Of a stretch of 64,000 nucleotides of DNA, positions 1-9,211 are shown piece after piece; the stretch's first letter is position 1, and the number at the start of each line of letters is the position of its first letter. The translations under genes and the position numbers were made by a program. The DNA comes from Marsupella aquatica. Taxonomy: Eukaryota; Marchantiophyta. A model generated the notes under the pieces. The model had not been told where the DNA came from and did not search any database. It saw nothing but the letters and a program-made list of their open reading frames with translations. The DNA lies in the NCBI GenBank assembly GCA_973895155.1, contig OZ316892.1, positions 18,972,001 to 19,036,000 on the forward strand, in the 5' to 3' direction.

Positions 1-14
1 ATCAGGGCAAGAGC
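1..14 (+). other. Copia primer-binding site (partial)
   Basis: The first bases, ATCAGGGCAAGAGC, resemble the inner part of the plant copia primer-binding site (TGGTATCAGAGC, complementary to initiator Met-tRNA). This places the end of the 5' LTR immediately before the window. Confidence 0.7.
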
Positions 15-288
15 TTTCTAACGGTGTGAAGAAATCGTTGAACGGAGCTCGTGGTGCAGAGAGATCTAAGTTTTCGTCGTTCTGGATTTTGTGAAGAAAG
101 TTGGCAATCGACTCGGAGGGAGAAGCGTCAAGTGTTTTGACTCAACGGAGAGATTGAGGCAAGATGATTGTTTTTGAGTCCGGGATTGGCTCTTTGATGC
201 AAAGAGGAAGGCTAAGCAAAATCAATTACCTTGTTGGACTTGGTGACGGCACCAAGTGCAATTGATCAACATTCGTTGTTGACAAGAC

Positions 289-1293
289 GTGGAACTTGAA
301 GCACGAGGATCACCGTGGAGGTTTCAGGGGCAGAGAGAGGAGCAGGAGGAAGAGCACGTGACACCGATACCATCACCGGTGCGGCGTGTGGTGGAGGAAG
401 CAGTACTACTACCGGAGCTCACGGTAAAGAAGAAGATGGGGACTTTCAAGCTTGGGGGACCCAAGTATGAAGTGACAAAGTATGATGGGCGCTCTGACTA
501 CTTCCTATGGGAGAAGCAGGTGAAGGGAGTGCTTTATGCGTCAGGGATGGGCCAACTGCTGAGCCCTCGTGAAGACGATGTTGATGAGAAACAATGCGAC
601 CGCATGCAGGAGCAGGGAGTGTGGTGTGTTACACTCTATCTCATGCCTCCCATCATCAAGCAGTTAGGTGCACATAAGGATTGCATGTCCTTGTTTGCGG
701 AATTGCAGAGCAAGTATCACCGCAAGGAGTTGTCGAACCGGCTCTACACTTCCTACAAACTGATGAGTTTCAGGATGAAGGAATCTGGTACGAAGTTGCA
801 AGACCATGTGGATGCTTTCAACGACATGGTCGTTGACTTGGAAAACCTTGGGGAGACTTTGAATGATGAGACGAAGGCTCTGCAGCTTCTTAGTTCATTG
901 CCTCCATCTTACCAGTCCCTATCACGAGTGTTGTTGCATCGTGATAGGGATACCATTTCATACAATGACGTGGTAAGTTCTCTGCTTAGTGATGATCTTC
1001 AGCAGAAGATGCACATCACGTCACAGCCTTCATCATCTGGTGCTGCCCTCAATGTTAACCGTGGGAGGAGTATGCAGCGACCAACTGGGGACCGTAGAAC
1101 CCAGTTTAGATCTAAATCCAGATCTAAGTCCAAGGGTAAATCCCCTCAGAGGAGGCAGGTGACATGTTGGAAGTGCAACCAAGTTGGACACTTCAAGCGA
1201 GACTGTAAGGGAAAGGCAGCGGAAACTTCATCGGCAAATGTGGCTAGGGCTGATGGAGAAGCTGATTTACTCAATGATAAGTATGTTTTATGA
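289..1293 (+). CDS. gag: Copia Gag polyprotein region
   Basis: Gag forms the virus-like particle that packages the element RNA. The recognisable Gag core begins near residue 50 (KYDGRSDYFLWEKQVKGVL), continues through the UBN2/retrotran_gag-type helical region (about 90-220), and is followed by a basic Arg/Ser/Lys-rich linker and one CCHC zinc knuckle, CWKCNQVGHFKRDC (CX2CX4HX4C), near residue 295. The frame ends at TGA 1291-1293 and the pol frame resumes in the same phase, whereas most plant copia elements have one continuous gag-pol ORF. The first Met may not be the natural start, because the residues before MGTFKLGG look unlike other Gag N-termini. Confidence 0.9.
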   Translation: MELEARGSPWRFQGQREEQEEEHVTPIPSPVRRVVEEAVLLPELTVKKKMGTFKLGGPKYEVTKYDGRSDYFLWEKQVKGVLYASGMGQLLSPREDDVDEKQCDRMQEQGVWCVTLYLMPPIIKQLGAHKDCMSLFAELQSKYHRKELSNRLYTSYKLMSFRMKESGTKLQDHVDAFNDMVVDLENLGETLNDETKALQLLSSLPPSYQSLSRVLLHRDRDTISYNDVVSSLLSDDLQQKMHITSQPSSSGAALNVNRGRSMQRPTGDRRTQFRSKSRSKSKGKSPQRRQVTCWKCNQVGHFKRDCKGKAAETSSANVARADGEADLLNDKYVL

Positions 1294-1338
1294 AGCTGGG
1301 GGTATGCCCTGTGCACGTCATCTAGGAGAGCAGATGAT

Positions 1339-4300
1339 GTGTGGATTCTTGATTGTGCTTGCTCTTTTCATATTTGTTACATTCGTGAGTTTTTCAGTTC
1401 TTACTCTGTTTCAAACGGTTCAGTTCTGATGGGAAATGATCACTCCTGTCAAATTGAGGGAATTGGGTCTGTGAAGATTCAAATGTTTGATGGCGCTGTG
1501 CGCACAGTGTCCGGAGTCAGGTATGTACCTGGCATGCGTAAGAATCTGATTTCACTCGGTGTGTTGGATTCAAATGGTCATCAATGGAGCGTTATTGATG
1601 GTGAACTTCAAGTCAGGTCGGGAGAGACAGTGATTTTGAAGGGGAGTAGACAAAAGAATTTGTATGTGTTACAGGGCAATACTGTATGTGGAGAGGCCAA
1701 TGTAACCAAGTCTCACGAGGAGATGACTCAACTGTGGCATTCACGGCTAGGCCACATGAGTGAGAAGGGTTTGGCTATCTTACGGAAGAATGGACTCATT
1801 TCTGATTTGCAATCTTGTAAATTAGAGTTTTGTGAGCATTGCATTCTTGGAAAGCAGCATCGTCGTGCTTTTGGTGTTGGAACTCATCGTTCCAAAGCGG
1901 TTCTTGAGTACATACATAGTGACGTGTGGGGTCCATCCCCGACTCCCTCACACTCTGGAAAGTTGTACTATGTATCATTTATTGATGATTACTCAAGATT
2001 TGTGTGGATTTATTTCATGACGCATAAGTCTGATGTCTTGTCCATTTTTAAGAAGTGGAAGGCCCAGGTGGAGAATCAGACTGGAAACACGATCAAGTAT
2101 TTGGATACAAGGGTGAAGAGTCTGAGGTCAGACAACGGCGGGGAGTACACTTCAATGGAATTTGAAGAGTACTGTTCAGAACAGGGGATAACTCGCCATC
2201 TCACCACAGTTTATACTCCGCAACAGAATGGTGTCGCTGAGAGGCTCAATCGGACACTGTTGGAGCGGTCACGGAGTATGTTGAGCCAATCAGGTTTACC
2301 ACAAGAATTTTGGGCAGAAGTTGTCAATACCGCAGCTTATTTGGTAAATCTTTCTCCTTCTAGTGCTATCAATTTCAAAACGCCGTTTGAGATGCGCTAT
2401 AAGCGGCAAGCAGACTATCATGGCTTGGTAATTTTTGGAAGTGATGCATATGCTCTCACACCAAAGCAGAATAGGACCAAGTTGGATCCTACCTCCAGTA
2501 AATGTGTTTTTCTTGGGTACCAGAGTGGTGTGAAAGCCTATAGGCTATGGGATCCTATTGCCTGTAAGCTCGTTGTCAGTAGGGATGTTTCCTTCAATGA
2601 ATCCAGATTATTGAAGGAGGGGGAGAATACTCAGGTCTCCGGTACTGACAAAGGAAAATCTCCTATCCCGGATCTCGTTGAGGGGGAGATTGGTTATGAG
2701 GTGCATGACCGGAGAGAAGGAGTTGCTCCAATTATGGAGCTGGTTCCTGTGCCAGAGGAACCAGAGGAGTTTGTTGATGCTGGTGAGCAACAAGTGGATG
2801 CTGTTGAGCTTCAAATTGTACCAGCACACGCAGATCAACCGGAGTCATCGGCTAGAAGAACATCTGGTCGCACTGTACGCGCTCCATCAAGGTATGGACA
2901 GTGGGTTGATTCATCTCAATTGCAAGAGGATGATTTTACAGCTGATGATGAGGGTGATGCGTTAATTTTGGAAGAAGGAGAACCTTCTTCATTTCATGAG
3001 GCAAGTGCTTCAAAAGAAAAGCAGAAGTGGACTGCAGCAATGCAAACGGAGATGCAGTCACTAAAGGACAACAAAACTTGGGAGCTTGTTAAGCTGCCTA
3101 AGGGTCAGCAAGTGGTGGACAGCAAGTGGATTTACAAGCTGAAGGATAATTCCATAGGAGGTGGATCGAAGGTCTACAAGGCTAGATTGGTAGCAAAGGG
3201 ATTCACACAAGAGAAAGGTGTGGATTACAATGAGGTCTTCTCACCAGTTGCTAAGTACTCTACAATACGACTATTGTGTGTACTTGTTGTAATGTTTGGT
3301 CTGCTCCTAGATCAGATGGATGTTGTCACAGCTTTCCTCTATGGCACATTGGAAGAGGTGATCTTCATGAGACAACCGCTAGGTTTTGTGAAGAGAGGAC
3401 AGGAGGAATTGGTTTGCAGATTGCTGAAATCCTTGTATGGGTTGAAGCAGTCACCAAGACAGTGGAACAAGCGGTTTGACGATTGGATTCGGTCACAAGG
3501 TTTTCACAGAAGTGTATTTGACCCTTGTGTGTATTTGAAACCGGTGAAGAATGTTGTCTTTGGGTTCATTGTTTTAGTACTTTATGTGGATGACATGCTA
3601 ATTGCAGCCAAGGATAGGTCTGAGATTGTTAAGCTCAAGGCACTGCTTAGTGCAGAGTTTAAGATGAAGGACTTAGGGCCAGCTAAGAGGATTTTGGGTA
3701 TGGAGATCACTAGGGACTTGGAGGCTGGCAAGCTATGGTTGACGCAGAGCAGTTATGCGAGGAAGGTAATTGCAAGGTTCAACATGGAGAATAGCAAGCC
3801 AGTAAGTACCCCGTTGGCTCCACACTTCAAGTTATCATCAGCGTTCTGTCCTACGGATGACACAGAGAAAGGGTTGATGTCAAAGGTTCTATATGACAAG
3901 GCAGTGGGGAGTCTCATGTATTTGATGACTTGCACTAGACCTGATCTTGCCATGGCTATAGGCAAGGTGAGCAGGTACATGTCGAATCCAGGGAAGGTAT
4001 ACTGGGAAGCAGTGAAGTGGATTATCAGGTACTTGAAGGGTACCGTGGATCATGGTCTTTTATTTGATGCGAATGCAAAGAATGCTAGATCATTGATTGG
4101 CTATGTAGATTCTGACTATGGACAAGATTTGGACCGAAGGAGATCAACAACAGGATACGTGTTCACACTTGGCGGTGGATGCATAAGTTGGAGGTCTACT
4201 TTGCAGAAGTGTATTGCTCAGTCTACTACAGAAGCGGAGTATGTTGCAGCTGCGGAAGCAGCAAAGGAAGCGATTTGGTTGGATAGACTTATCACTGAAA

Positions 4301-4566
4301 TGGGATTGCCACAGGGGAATGTGAAGCTCCATTGTGATAGTCAAAGTGCGCTCCACCTTGCTGTGAACCAGGTGATGGACAGCAGAGTGAAGCACATTGA
4401 CGTCAGGTACCATTTTATCAGGCAGGCTGTGTCTGATAATTTGTTTGAGCTAGTCAAGATTGATGGTAAACTCAACCCGGCTGACGCATTTACCAAAGTG
4501 ATTCCTTTGGAGAGTTTCTCTAGACACCGTGACGTATTGCAGGTTTTGCAATTGCATCACAAGTAG
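1339..4566 (+). CDS. pol: Copia Pol: protease, integrase, reverse transcriptase, RNase H
   Basis: Continuous 1075-residue frame. The protease motif near the start reads WILDCACSFHIC; the canonical aspartic-protease triad is D-S/T-G and here it is D-C-A. Next come the integrase HHCC zinc site (WHSRLGH ... CEHCILGK, residues about 133-169) and a catalytic core with HSDVWGP, SDNGGEY and the downstream Glu in NGVAERLNRTLLE. The RT carries QMDVVTAFL and the catalytic YVDD (LYVDDMLI), and the RNase H carries GYVDSDY ... STTEAEYVAAAEAAKEA. Integrase and RT catalytic residues look intact while the protease does not. The first Met is internal; the true frame runs up to the TGA at 1291-1293. Confidence 0.95.
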   Translation: MWILDCACSFHICYIREFFSSYSVSNGSVLMGNDHSCQIEGIGSVKIQMFDGAVRTVSGVRYVPGMRKNLISLGVLDSNGHQWSVIDGELQVRSGETVILKGSRQKNLYVLQGNTVCGEANVTKSHEEMTQLWHSRLGHMSEKGLAILRKNGLISDLQSCKLEFCEHCILGKQHRRAFGVGTHRSKAVLEYIHSDVWGPSPTPSHSGKLYYVSFIDDYSRFVWIYFMTHKSDVLSIFKKWKAQVENQTGNTIKYLDTRVKSLRSDNGGEYTSMEFEEYCSEQGITRHLTTVYTPQQNGVAERLNRTLLERSRSMLSQSGLPQEFWAEVVNTAAYLVNLSPSSAINFKTPFEMRYKRQADYHGLVIFGSDAYALTPKQNRTKLDPTSSKCVFLGYQSGVKAYRLWDPIACKLVVSRDVSFNESRLLKEGENTQVSGTDKGKSPIPDLVEGEIGYEVHDRREGVAPIMELVPVPEEPEEFVDAGEQQVDAVELQIVPAHADQPESSARRTSGRTVRAPSRYGQWVDSSQLQEDDFTADDEGDALILEEGEPSSFHEASASKEKQKWTAAMQTEMQSLKDNKTWELVKLPKGQQVVDSKWIYKLKDNSIGGGSKVYKARLVAKGFTQEKGVDYNEVFSPVAKYSTIRLLCVLVVMFGLLLDQMDVVTAFLYGTLEEVIFMRQPLGFVKRGQEELVCRLLKSLYGLKQSPRQWNKRFDDWIRSQGFHRSVFDPCVYLKPVKNVVFGFIVLVLYVDDMLIAAKDRSEIVKLKALLSAEFKMKDLGPAKRILGMEITRDLEAGKLWLTQSSYARKVIARFNMENSKPVSTPLAPHFKLSSAFCPTDDTEKGLMSKVLYDKAVGSLMYLMTCTRPDLAMAIGKVSRYMSNPGKVYWEAVKWIIRYLKGTVDHGLLFDANAKNARSLIGYVDSDYGQDLDRRRSTTGYVFTLGGGCISWRSTLQKCIAQSTTEAEYVAAAEAAKEAIWLDRLITEMGLPQGNVKLHCDSQSALHLAVNQVMDSRVKHIDVRYHFIRQAVSDNLFELVKIDGKLNPADAFTKVIPLESFSRHRDVLQVLQLHHK

Positions 4567-4743
4567 AGTTTTCTTAAACATTCATTGTAATTACTGATAT
4601 ATGCTCTTCCTCATTCCTATGTATTAGGCTACGGCTTAGTTCTGGTTTGCTCTAGTTAGAGAGGGAAACCGATTTGGTTTCTGTCCAGAACTTCCCGCTG
4701 AGGGATCATATACATTGGCAGTATTACTCTCCCCTAGACCAGA

Positions 4744-4757
4744 GTCAAGGGGAAGAT
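4744..4757 (+). other. Copia polypurine tract
   Basis: TCAAGGGGAAGAT lies directly before the TGTTGGG start of the 3' LTR. This is the usual plus-strand priming site in copia elements. Confidence 0.8.
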
Positions 4758-5214
4758 TGTTGGGTATTTACTCTTACGTCTAGGTTAGGTATGACGTGGT
4801 TGGTACAACAACGTGGGTTGGTACAACTACGTGGTTAGGTACAACTACGTGATTAGGTACAACTATGTGGTTAGGTACAACTACGTGATTAGGTACAACT
4901 ATGTGGTTAGGTACAACTACATGATTAGGTACAACTATGTGGTTAGGTACAACTAAGTTGCACACTATATCATAAGAGGCATGTGTGCTTGGAGAGGTAG
5001 AACCAAGGCTCATTGTTATGGAGCCACTTGAGAGATAGGGAGAGCTTACACTATGGAGACTCGGTATAGCCGACGGGCTTAGAGTTCAGTAAAGCTCTCT
5101 TGTGTGTTCCCGTGGACGTAGCCTCAAGGAGGTGAACCATGTATCTCTTGTGTCGACTATTGTGCGTTGGATGGTTCATGGGCTTGCCGTTGCGATCGTC
5201 GTCTATGCTCAACA
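4758..5214 (+). repeat. 3' LTR of the copia element
   Basis: 457 bp, beginning TGTTGGG and ending CTCAACA. The second half contains the conserved copia R/U5-like segment CCCGTGGACGTAGCC, followed by GGTGAACCATG and CTCTTGTGTC. The first half carries an 18-bp minisatellite. The right boundary is inferred from the CA end, because the partner LTR is outside the window. Confidence 0.85.
4784..4957 (+). repeat. 18-bp minisatellite in the LTR U3
   Basis: About nine tandem copies of an 18-bp unit alternating GGTACAACTACGTGATTA and GGTACAACTATGTGGTTA. The alternation suggests a 36-bp higher-order unit. Its antisense reading gives a VVPNH(I/V) peptide repeat with no sign of being coding. Confidence 0.9.
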
Positions 5215-8200
5215 AGACAATGCACATATCAGGCTCTTGCTGCTAGGTTTACATTGCAATTCAGTCTCAATGGAGTTACGGCAAACATCCAAACTAGTCG
5301 TCAGCTGACTCAAAGCATGCCCATGGCCCAACGCTTAAGTCAGACTTTACTTGAAGTCATTGAGCTAAATGCTAGGGCTACTCCTAGAACTTGTCTAGAT
5401 TAGGTGGAGTCTTTGTGTTTGAGGCTTGTTGTAGATAGCATCGGTGCCACCTCCAACATGGGGAGATGGCACTTCAGGCTTGAGGTGAGATGATCACTTG
5501 TTCTCTTCCTTGCCCTCTTTGGGGAGAGAGGACTGTTCGCCCCCTCTCTGTGCTTTGTTTTTGGCCTTCTGCCATGCCTTCGGCCAAGTTTGTTTTTTGT
5601 TAGTTGCTCTTGCTCATTTCTCTGCCCATCTTTTATTGGTGACCTGGCTTGTGGATAGATTGGGCGGTTTCAGGCGCTGCTCCACTGGTAGACGTGTGAT
5701 GTGACCCTTGGGTTTGTTTTGCCTTGTGTGCCGCTGGGTTTTTCCACGTTGGCCTCTCAAATAAAGTTCAAAATTCTTATTAAAAAGTATTTTTTGATCT
5801 GTTAACTTTTGTGTCATTGCTAGTCATATGGAGCCTTAGAAATGAACTAGAAATATAAAAGTGTAGAAATCAAAGGCACTAAAACCCCCTCCTGTGACTC
5901 ACTAGCAATACTCTCCTTGCTAGCAAAAATTCCTGGCTACTTGCATCACAAAATACCTGGTCTATTCTTCAGTGACACAACTAAGGGCTCTAGAGAAATT
6001 GAAATTGATCATGTTGAGCGCCTCCCACATTTGAGTTTGGCATACATGTTATTAAACACTGTAATAAACAATCCTGCCAAAAATAAGGTGGCCACAAAGA
6101 TAGGAGCAAATCCTAACCATTTACCAAAAATATGGTTTTTCTACATTGTCACATGCACCGACCCCTTCTATCTCACCTGCCTACTTGTGCTTCCTTCCAC
6201 CTGCCGCTTCACAATCGAATCACACGACCTTGCTTGCACTCCGTGACACTATGACCATTGTCTGTTGTCTTGAGTTCCCACACTCAGCAAACAATGGGGG
6301 ATGCTCTGGTTACAAAAAGCAAAACAGGCAAGACAAAATCCTAGCCATCACCCAAAAACAACTTTTTCTGCACCATGAGGTCGGCCCATAAGCCATAACC
6401 CCCCCCCCCCCCCCTTGGTCCTCACTTATTTCCTTTCTACCCATCACTCAAAAGTAAGTATAGGGTTTGTGTATTGGGTTAAGAATAATACATTTAAATG
6501 TATGTACAAAAACATTTGGGCTATTTAAATCCAATTTGAGAATTATAAGAAAAGAGAGAGTTGTAAAAGTGAATTTTGGGGGAAGGATAGGGGTAGAAAA
6601 TAGTTCCAAAAAAAAAAATTCTGCTTATTTTTAAGGATTTTCAGTAGCTAAAAATGTCAAGCATGATATGAGACCCCCTTTAGAGTGAGGCCCCCAGTAA
6701 ACCTGTCCTACCTGCACAGACTGATCCCCTATGCCTGGCCCCTCCCCTTACACAGATAAAAATAGACAAAAGAATAAAAATAGACAGTTTCCCCTTCATT
6801 GCGCAGTTATTGTAATTGGACTCTACACCAAAATGATAACATACCTGCAACAACTAGACAAAAATGATGATAAATTTACACCGCCAAACATGATCCCACA
6901 GATAACAGAGCTAAACCAACAACGTGTATTTTTTGCATCACTTGCCATTCTTTGCCTCACCTTGAAATGTTTGTGCAACATACAACTACTGTAGATATTG
7001 TTTGGGCAAGAGTCACATGGTCACAACAACAATCCTCACTTGGAATATTATTTTGTCTCACTTTTGACAGTTTTTGCAGACAATTTTGTGCCTCATCCTG
7101 ACATTTTCATATCATCCATTGTTGCACCTACAACAACAAGGCTGCAACAATAGTTGTGCAAGAACATTGGGCTATTAAACGTTGTAATATTGCCATGCTA
7201 ACTAGTACTGTGACATATTAAGCATCATCAACATACAGCGAAATCATGGAGTCCACAAAATTCAGAAACAAAATAACATCTTGCAAATGTACACAATGAA
7301 ATGGTACATGTACATAGTGAGCAATAGTGAATCTAGTAGTGAGTGGATGGTAGAAACTCTACATATAAAAGGACAGTCATGATCGAAATTGGTATATATC
7401 TATTGAAACAACTTCTAACTACATTGTCACAATGTTTTAATTTACAATAAATTCATTGTTTTTGTTGTATTCATAAATATGCCCTGGGGAAGTATTTTTT
7501 TTATGCTGCTACATGGCGGGACACACTTTGGTTACCTTGTCTTATTAGAATTGTTTGTTATATATTCTTATGTCAATTTGGTCTATTCTATGCTTTGACT
7601 TTGTATTTTTCTGATTTAAATAATTTCTTTCAACAGGATGGTGCTATTCTGGCGCTACTGCATAGTGGTCTTCAATAATGTTGGCACTGTTGAAGGTCAC
7701 ATTCTACCCTATCTCAAAATGTTGAACAGACACATTTTCCAGTCACTCTTTGGTGAGGATCCCTCAATAACAAGTGCTGGTCGAATTGCACCACTTGCCA
7801 AAAGCGATTTTGGCAGAGATCACTAAATCGCATCAATCATAGCACTTGACAATCTGGAATTACTGCCATTGTAGAATTGCAACCCAATATTAGATTATCA
7901 AGAAAAAACCTCACTAATTAGTGTTAATTTCTGCTAAAGCTGGCCCTACTCTCAAATTAGGGTTACCAGGGTTAATTACCTACAAACACTAATTGGGAGA
8001 TAAGAATATTAGGGGGAACAATATAAAGGACAAATAAGTTTTCTACATACATACATAGTGAAATTTTCTCAAGGTGTAGTGGAGGATGATCTATGTCCTA
8101 ACTGTGCTGGTTATTTTTGGGCCCCACTTTGGGGTTACTTTAGATGTGATTGGCTATTTTAGCTGGTTTTCGGGGTGCTTTTATTGAATGGACTTTACTT

Positions 8201-8879
8201 GCTAAACAAAACAATTTGTCCAAAAGAAAACCAAACAAAGAGATTTGTCAAATTACATCATTTCACATGTGATTATTAACTTCAACAGGTTTGTCAAGCC
8301 GCCTCCTCCCCAAGAAAACACAATTCCCATCCATACACTGTATTCTAGTGAATGGACTAAAATCTGAAGTAGAGTAGGATTCATAGATTCACAACCTTAT
8401 TCATATTCATAATTGCCATGATGCATAGAATCAAGAACTGAGCTTCAAGGAAATTCACATCTCTCACTTTATGAAAAGGTGAAGAATAAAATTGTAGTCA
8501 GCAATCTCATGTCTAATGAATGCTCGCAAGTCTTCCTCCCCCTTCTCCCCAGAGTGTTTCTTTTTTGAATAAAATCATTGGGATAGCTTAGTCTATTCAT
8601 GATATGGCGTAGTGTGGTCAAGAATGGTTTGCATTTGTAAAACATGGATTCAGCTAGAGTGGGTAAATTTATCATTGAGGTTACACTCAAATTGATTGGC
8701 GTGGGATAGAGCCAATCACATGTTTCTGCATTAGTTGTGAGTGCTAATTAAAGTAGAATGTTAATTGTCTCAACGCATCCATGAGATGAACAGGTTGCAG
8801 GAAGGGTTTCCCAGAAGCCCATTTCATCAAGCTTCAAGAATTCTGAATTTGAGGAATCTGCCAAATGTGCCTCCAATTC
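5215..8879. other. Non-coding stretch, no gene recognised
   Basis: AT-rich DNA with only short unrelated ORFs. A run of 16 C lies at 6399-6414. At 5490-5790 a pyrimidine-rich stretch ends in a CTCAAATAAAG/TTAAAAAG tail resembling a retrotransposon 3' end. Around 7625-7640 a TTTCTTTCAACAG polypyrimidine/AG signal could be a splice acceptor, but the following codons stop quickly in every frame. Confidence 0.6.
5490..5790 (+). repeat. Possible LINE-like 3' end, copy 1
   Basis: Pyrimidine-rich segment ending GTGTGCCGCTGGGTTT ... CCACGTTGGCCTCTCAAATAAAG and an A-rich tail. A segment at 26460-26740 has the same layout (GTGCCCCGCTGGTCTTTGT, CACGACGGCTTCTGGAATAAA, A-rich tail). The shared 3' block suggests two decayed copies of one non-LTR family; no ORF remains in either. 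Confidence 0.35.
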
Positions 8880-8912
8880 CCTTCCTTCCTTCTTTCCTTT
8901 CTTCCTTCCTTT
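8880..8912 (+). repeat. CTTCC/CTTT microsatellite
   Basis: Imperfect run of TTCC and TTTC units just upstream of the low-complexity ORF at 8990. Confidence 0.7.
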
Positions 8913-8989
8913 TTGCTGTGCGTGCTGGTTACAATAAAATTGACACCCACCTTTTGAAAAAAAACTGTCTCCAAGTGTGATATACTGGA

Positions 8990-9211
8990 ATGGGATTGAC
9001 ATGTATACTTTTCAGTGTGATCCCAGCAGTGTTTGGGATGTTCACTGGGGGTGGTGGGGGGAAGAGAGGTAAAAAGAAGAGACATAAAAAGAAGAAGAAG
9101 AAGAAGAAAACAAAAAAGAAGACAAAAAAACATAAAAAGAAGAAGAGAGAAGAGAGCTCAGACGAATCCTCTGATGAAGATGATTCAGACTCTGACTCTG
9201 ACTCTGACTAG
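8990..9211 (+). CDS. Candidate low-complexity Lys-rich / Ser-Asp-rich C-terminal exon
   Basis: The frame encodes a Gly run, about 40 residues that are almost all Lys with Arg, Thr and His, then EESSDESSDEDD and a terminal (SD)4 followed by TAG. A basic block followed by an acidic Ser-Asp tail at a stop codon is typical of nuclear and nucleolar proteins, so this could be the last exon of a real gene; AG acceptor-like sites (TTTTCAG near 9017, CCCAGCAG near 9030) lie near the start. Against this, it is mostly a GAA/AAG microsatellite, no upstream exon was recognised, and a repeat can give such a frame by chance. Confidence 0.25.
   Translation: MGLTCILFSVIPAVFGMFTGGGGGKRGKKKRHKKKKKKKKTKKKTKKHKKKKREESSDESSDEDDSDSDSDSD

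Larger units (their letters stand above)
1..5214 (+). mobile_element. Ty1/copia LTR retrotransposon, 5' LTR outside window
   Basis: The order is primer-binding site, gag, protease-integrase-RT-RNase H (the copia order), polypurine tract and 3' LTR. The window opens inside the primer-binding site, so the 5' LTR should end a few bases upstream of position 1. The 3' LTR starts TGTTGGG and ends CTCAACA. The five bases after it (AGACA, 5215-5219) are the predicted target duplication, which cannot be checked because the left flank is missing. The element keeps long reading frames but carries a stop between gag and pol and a changed protease active site, so it is probably not autonomous. Confidence 0.95.

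Noticed and set aside
4780-5013. Minus-strand ORF with VVPNH repeats
   Set aside because: Antisense reading of the LTR 18-bp minisatellite.
7638-7826. Possible exon after a CAACAG acceptor-like site
   Set aside because: Short, no recognised domain, stops quickly in the alternative frames and no partner exon.
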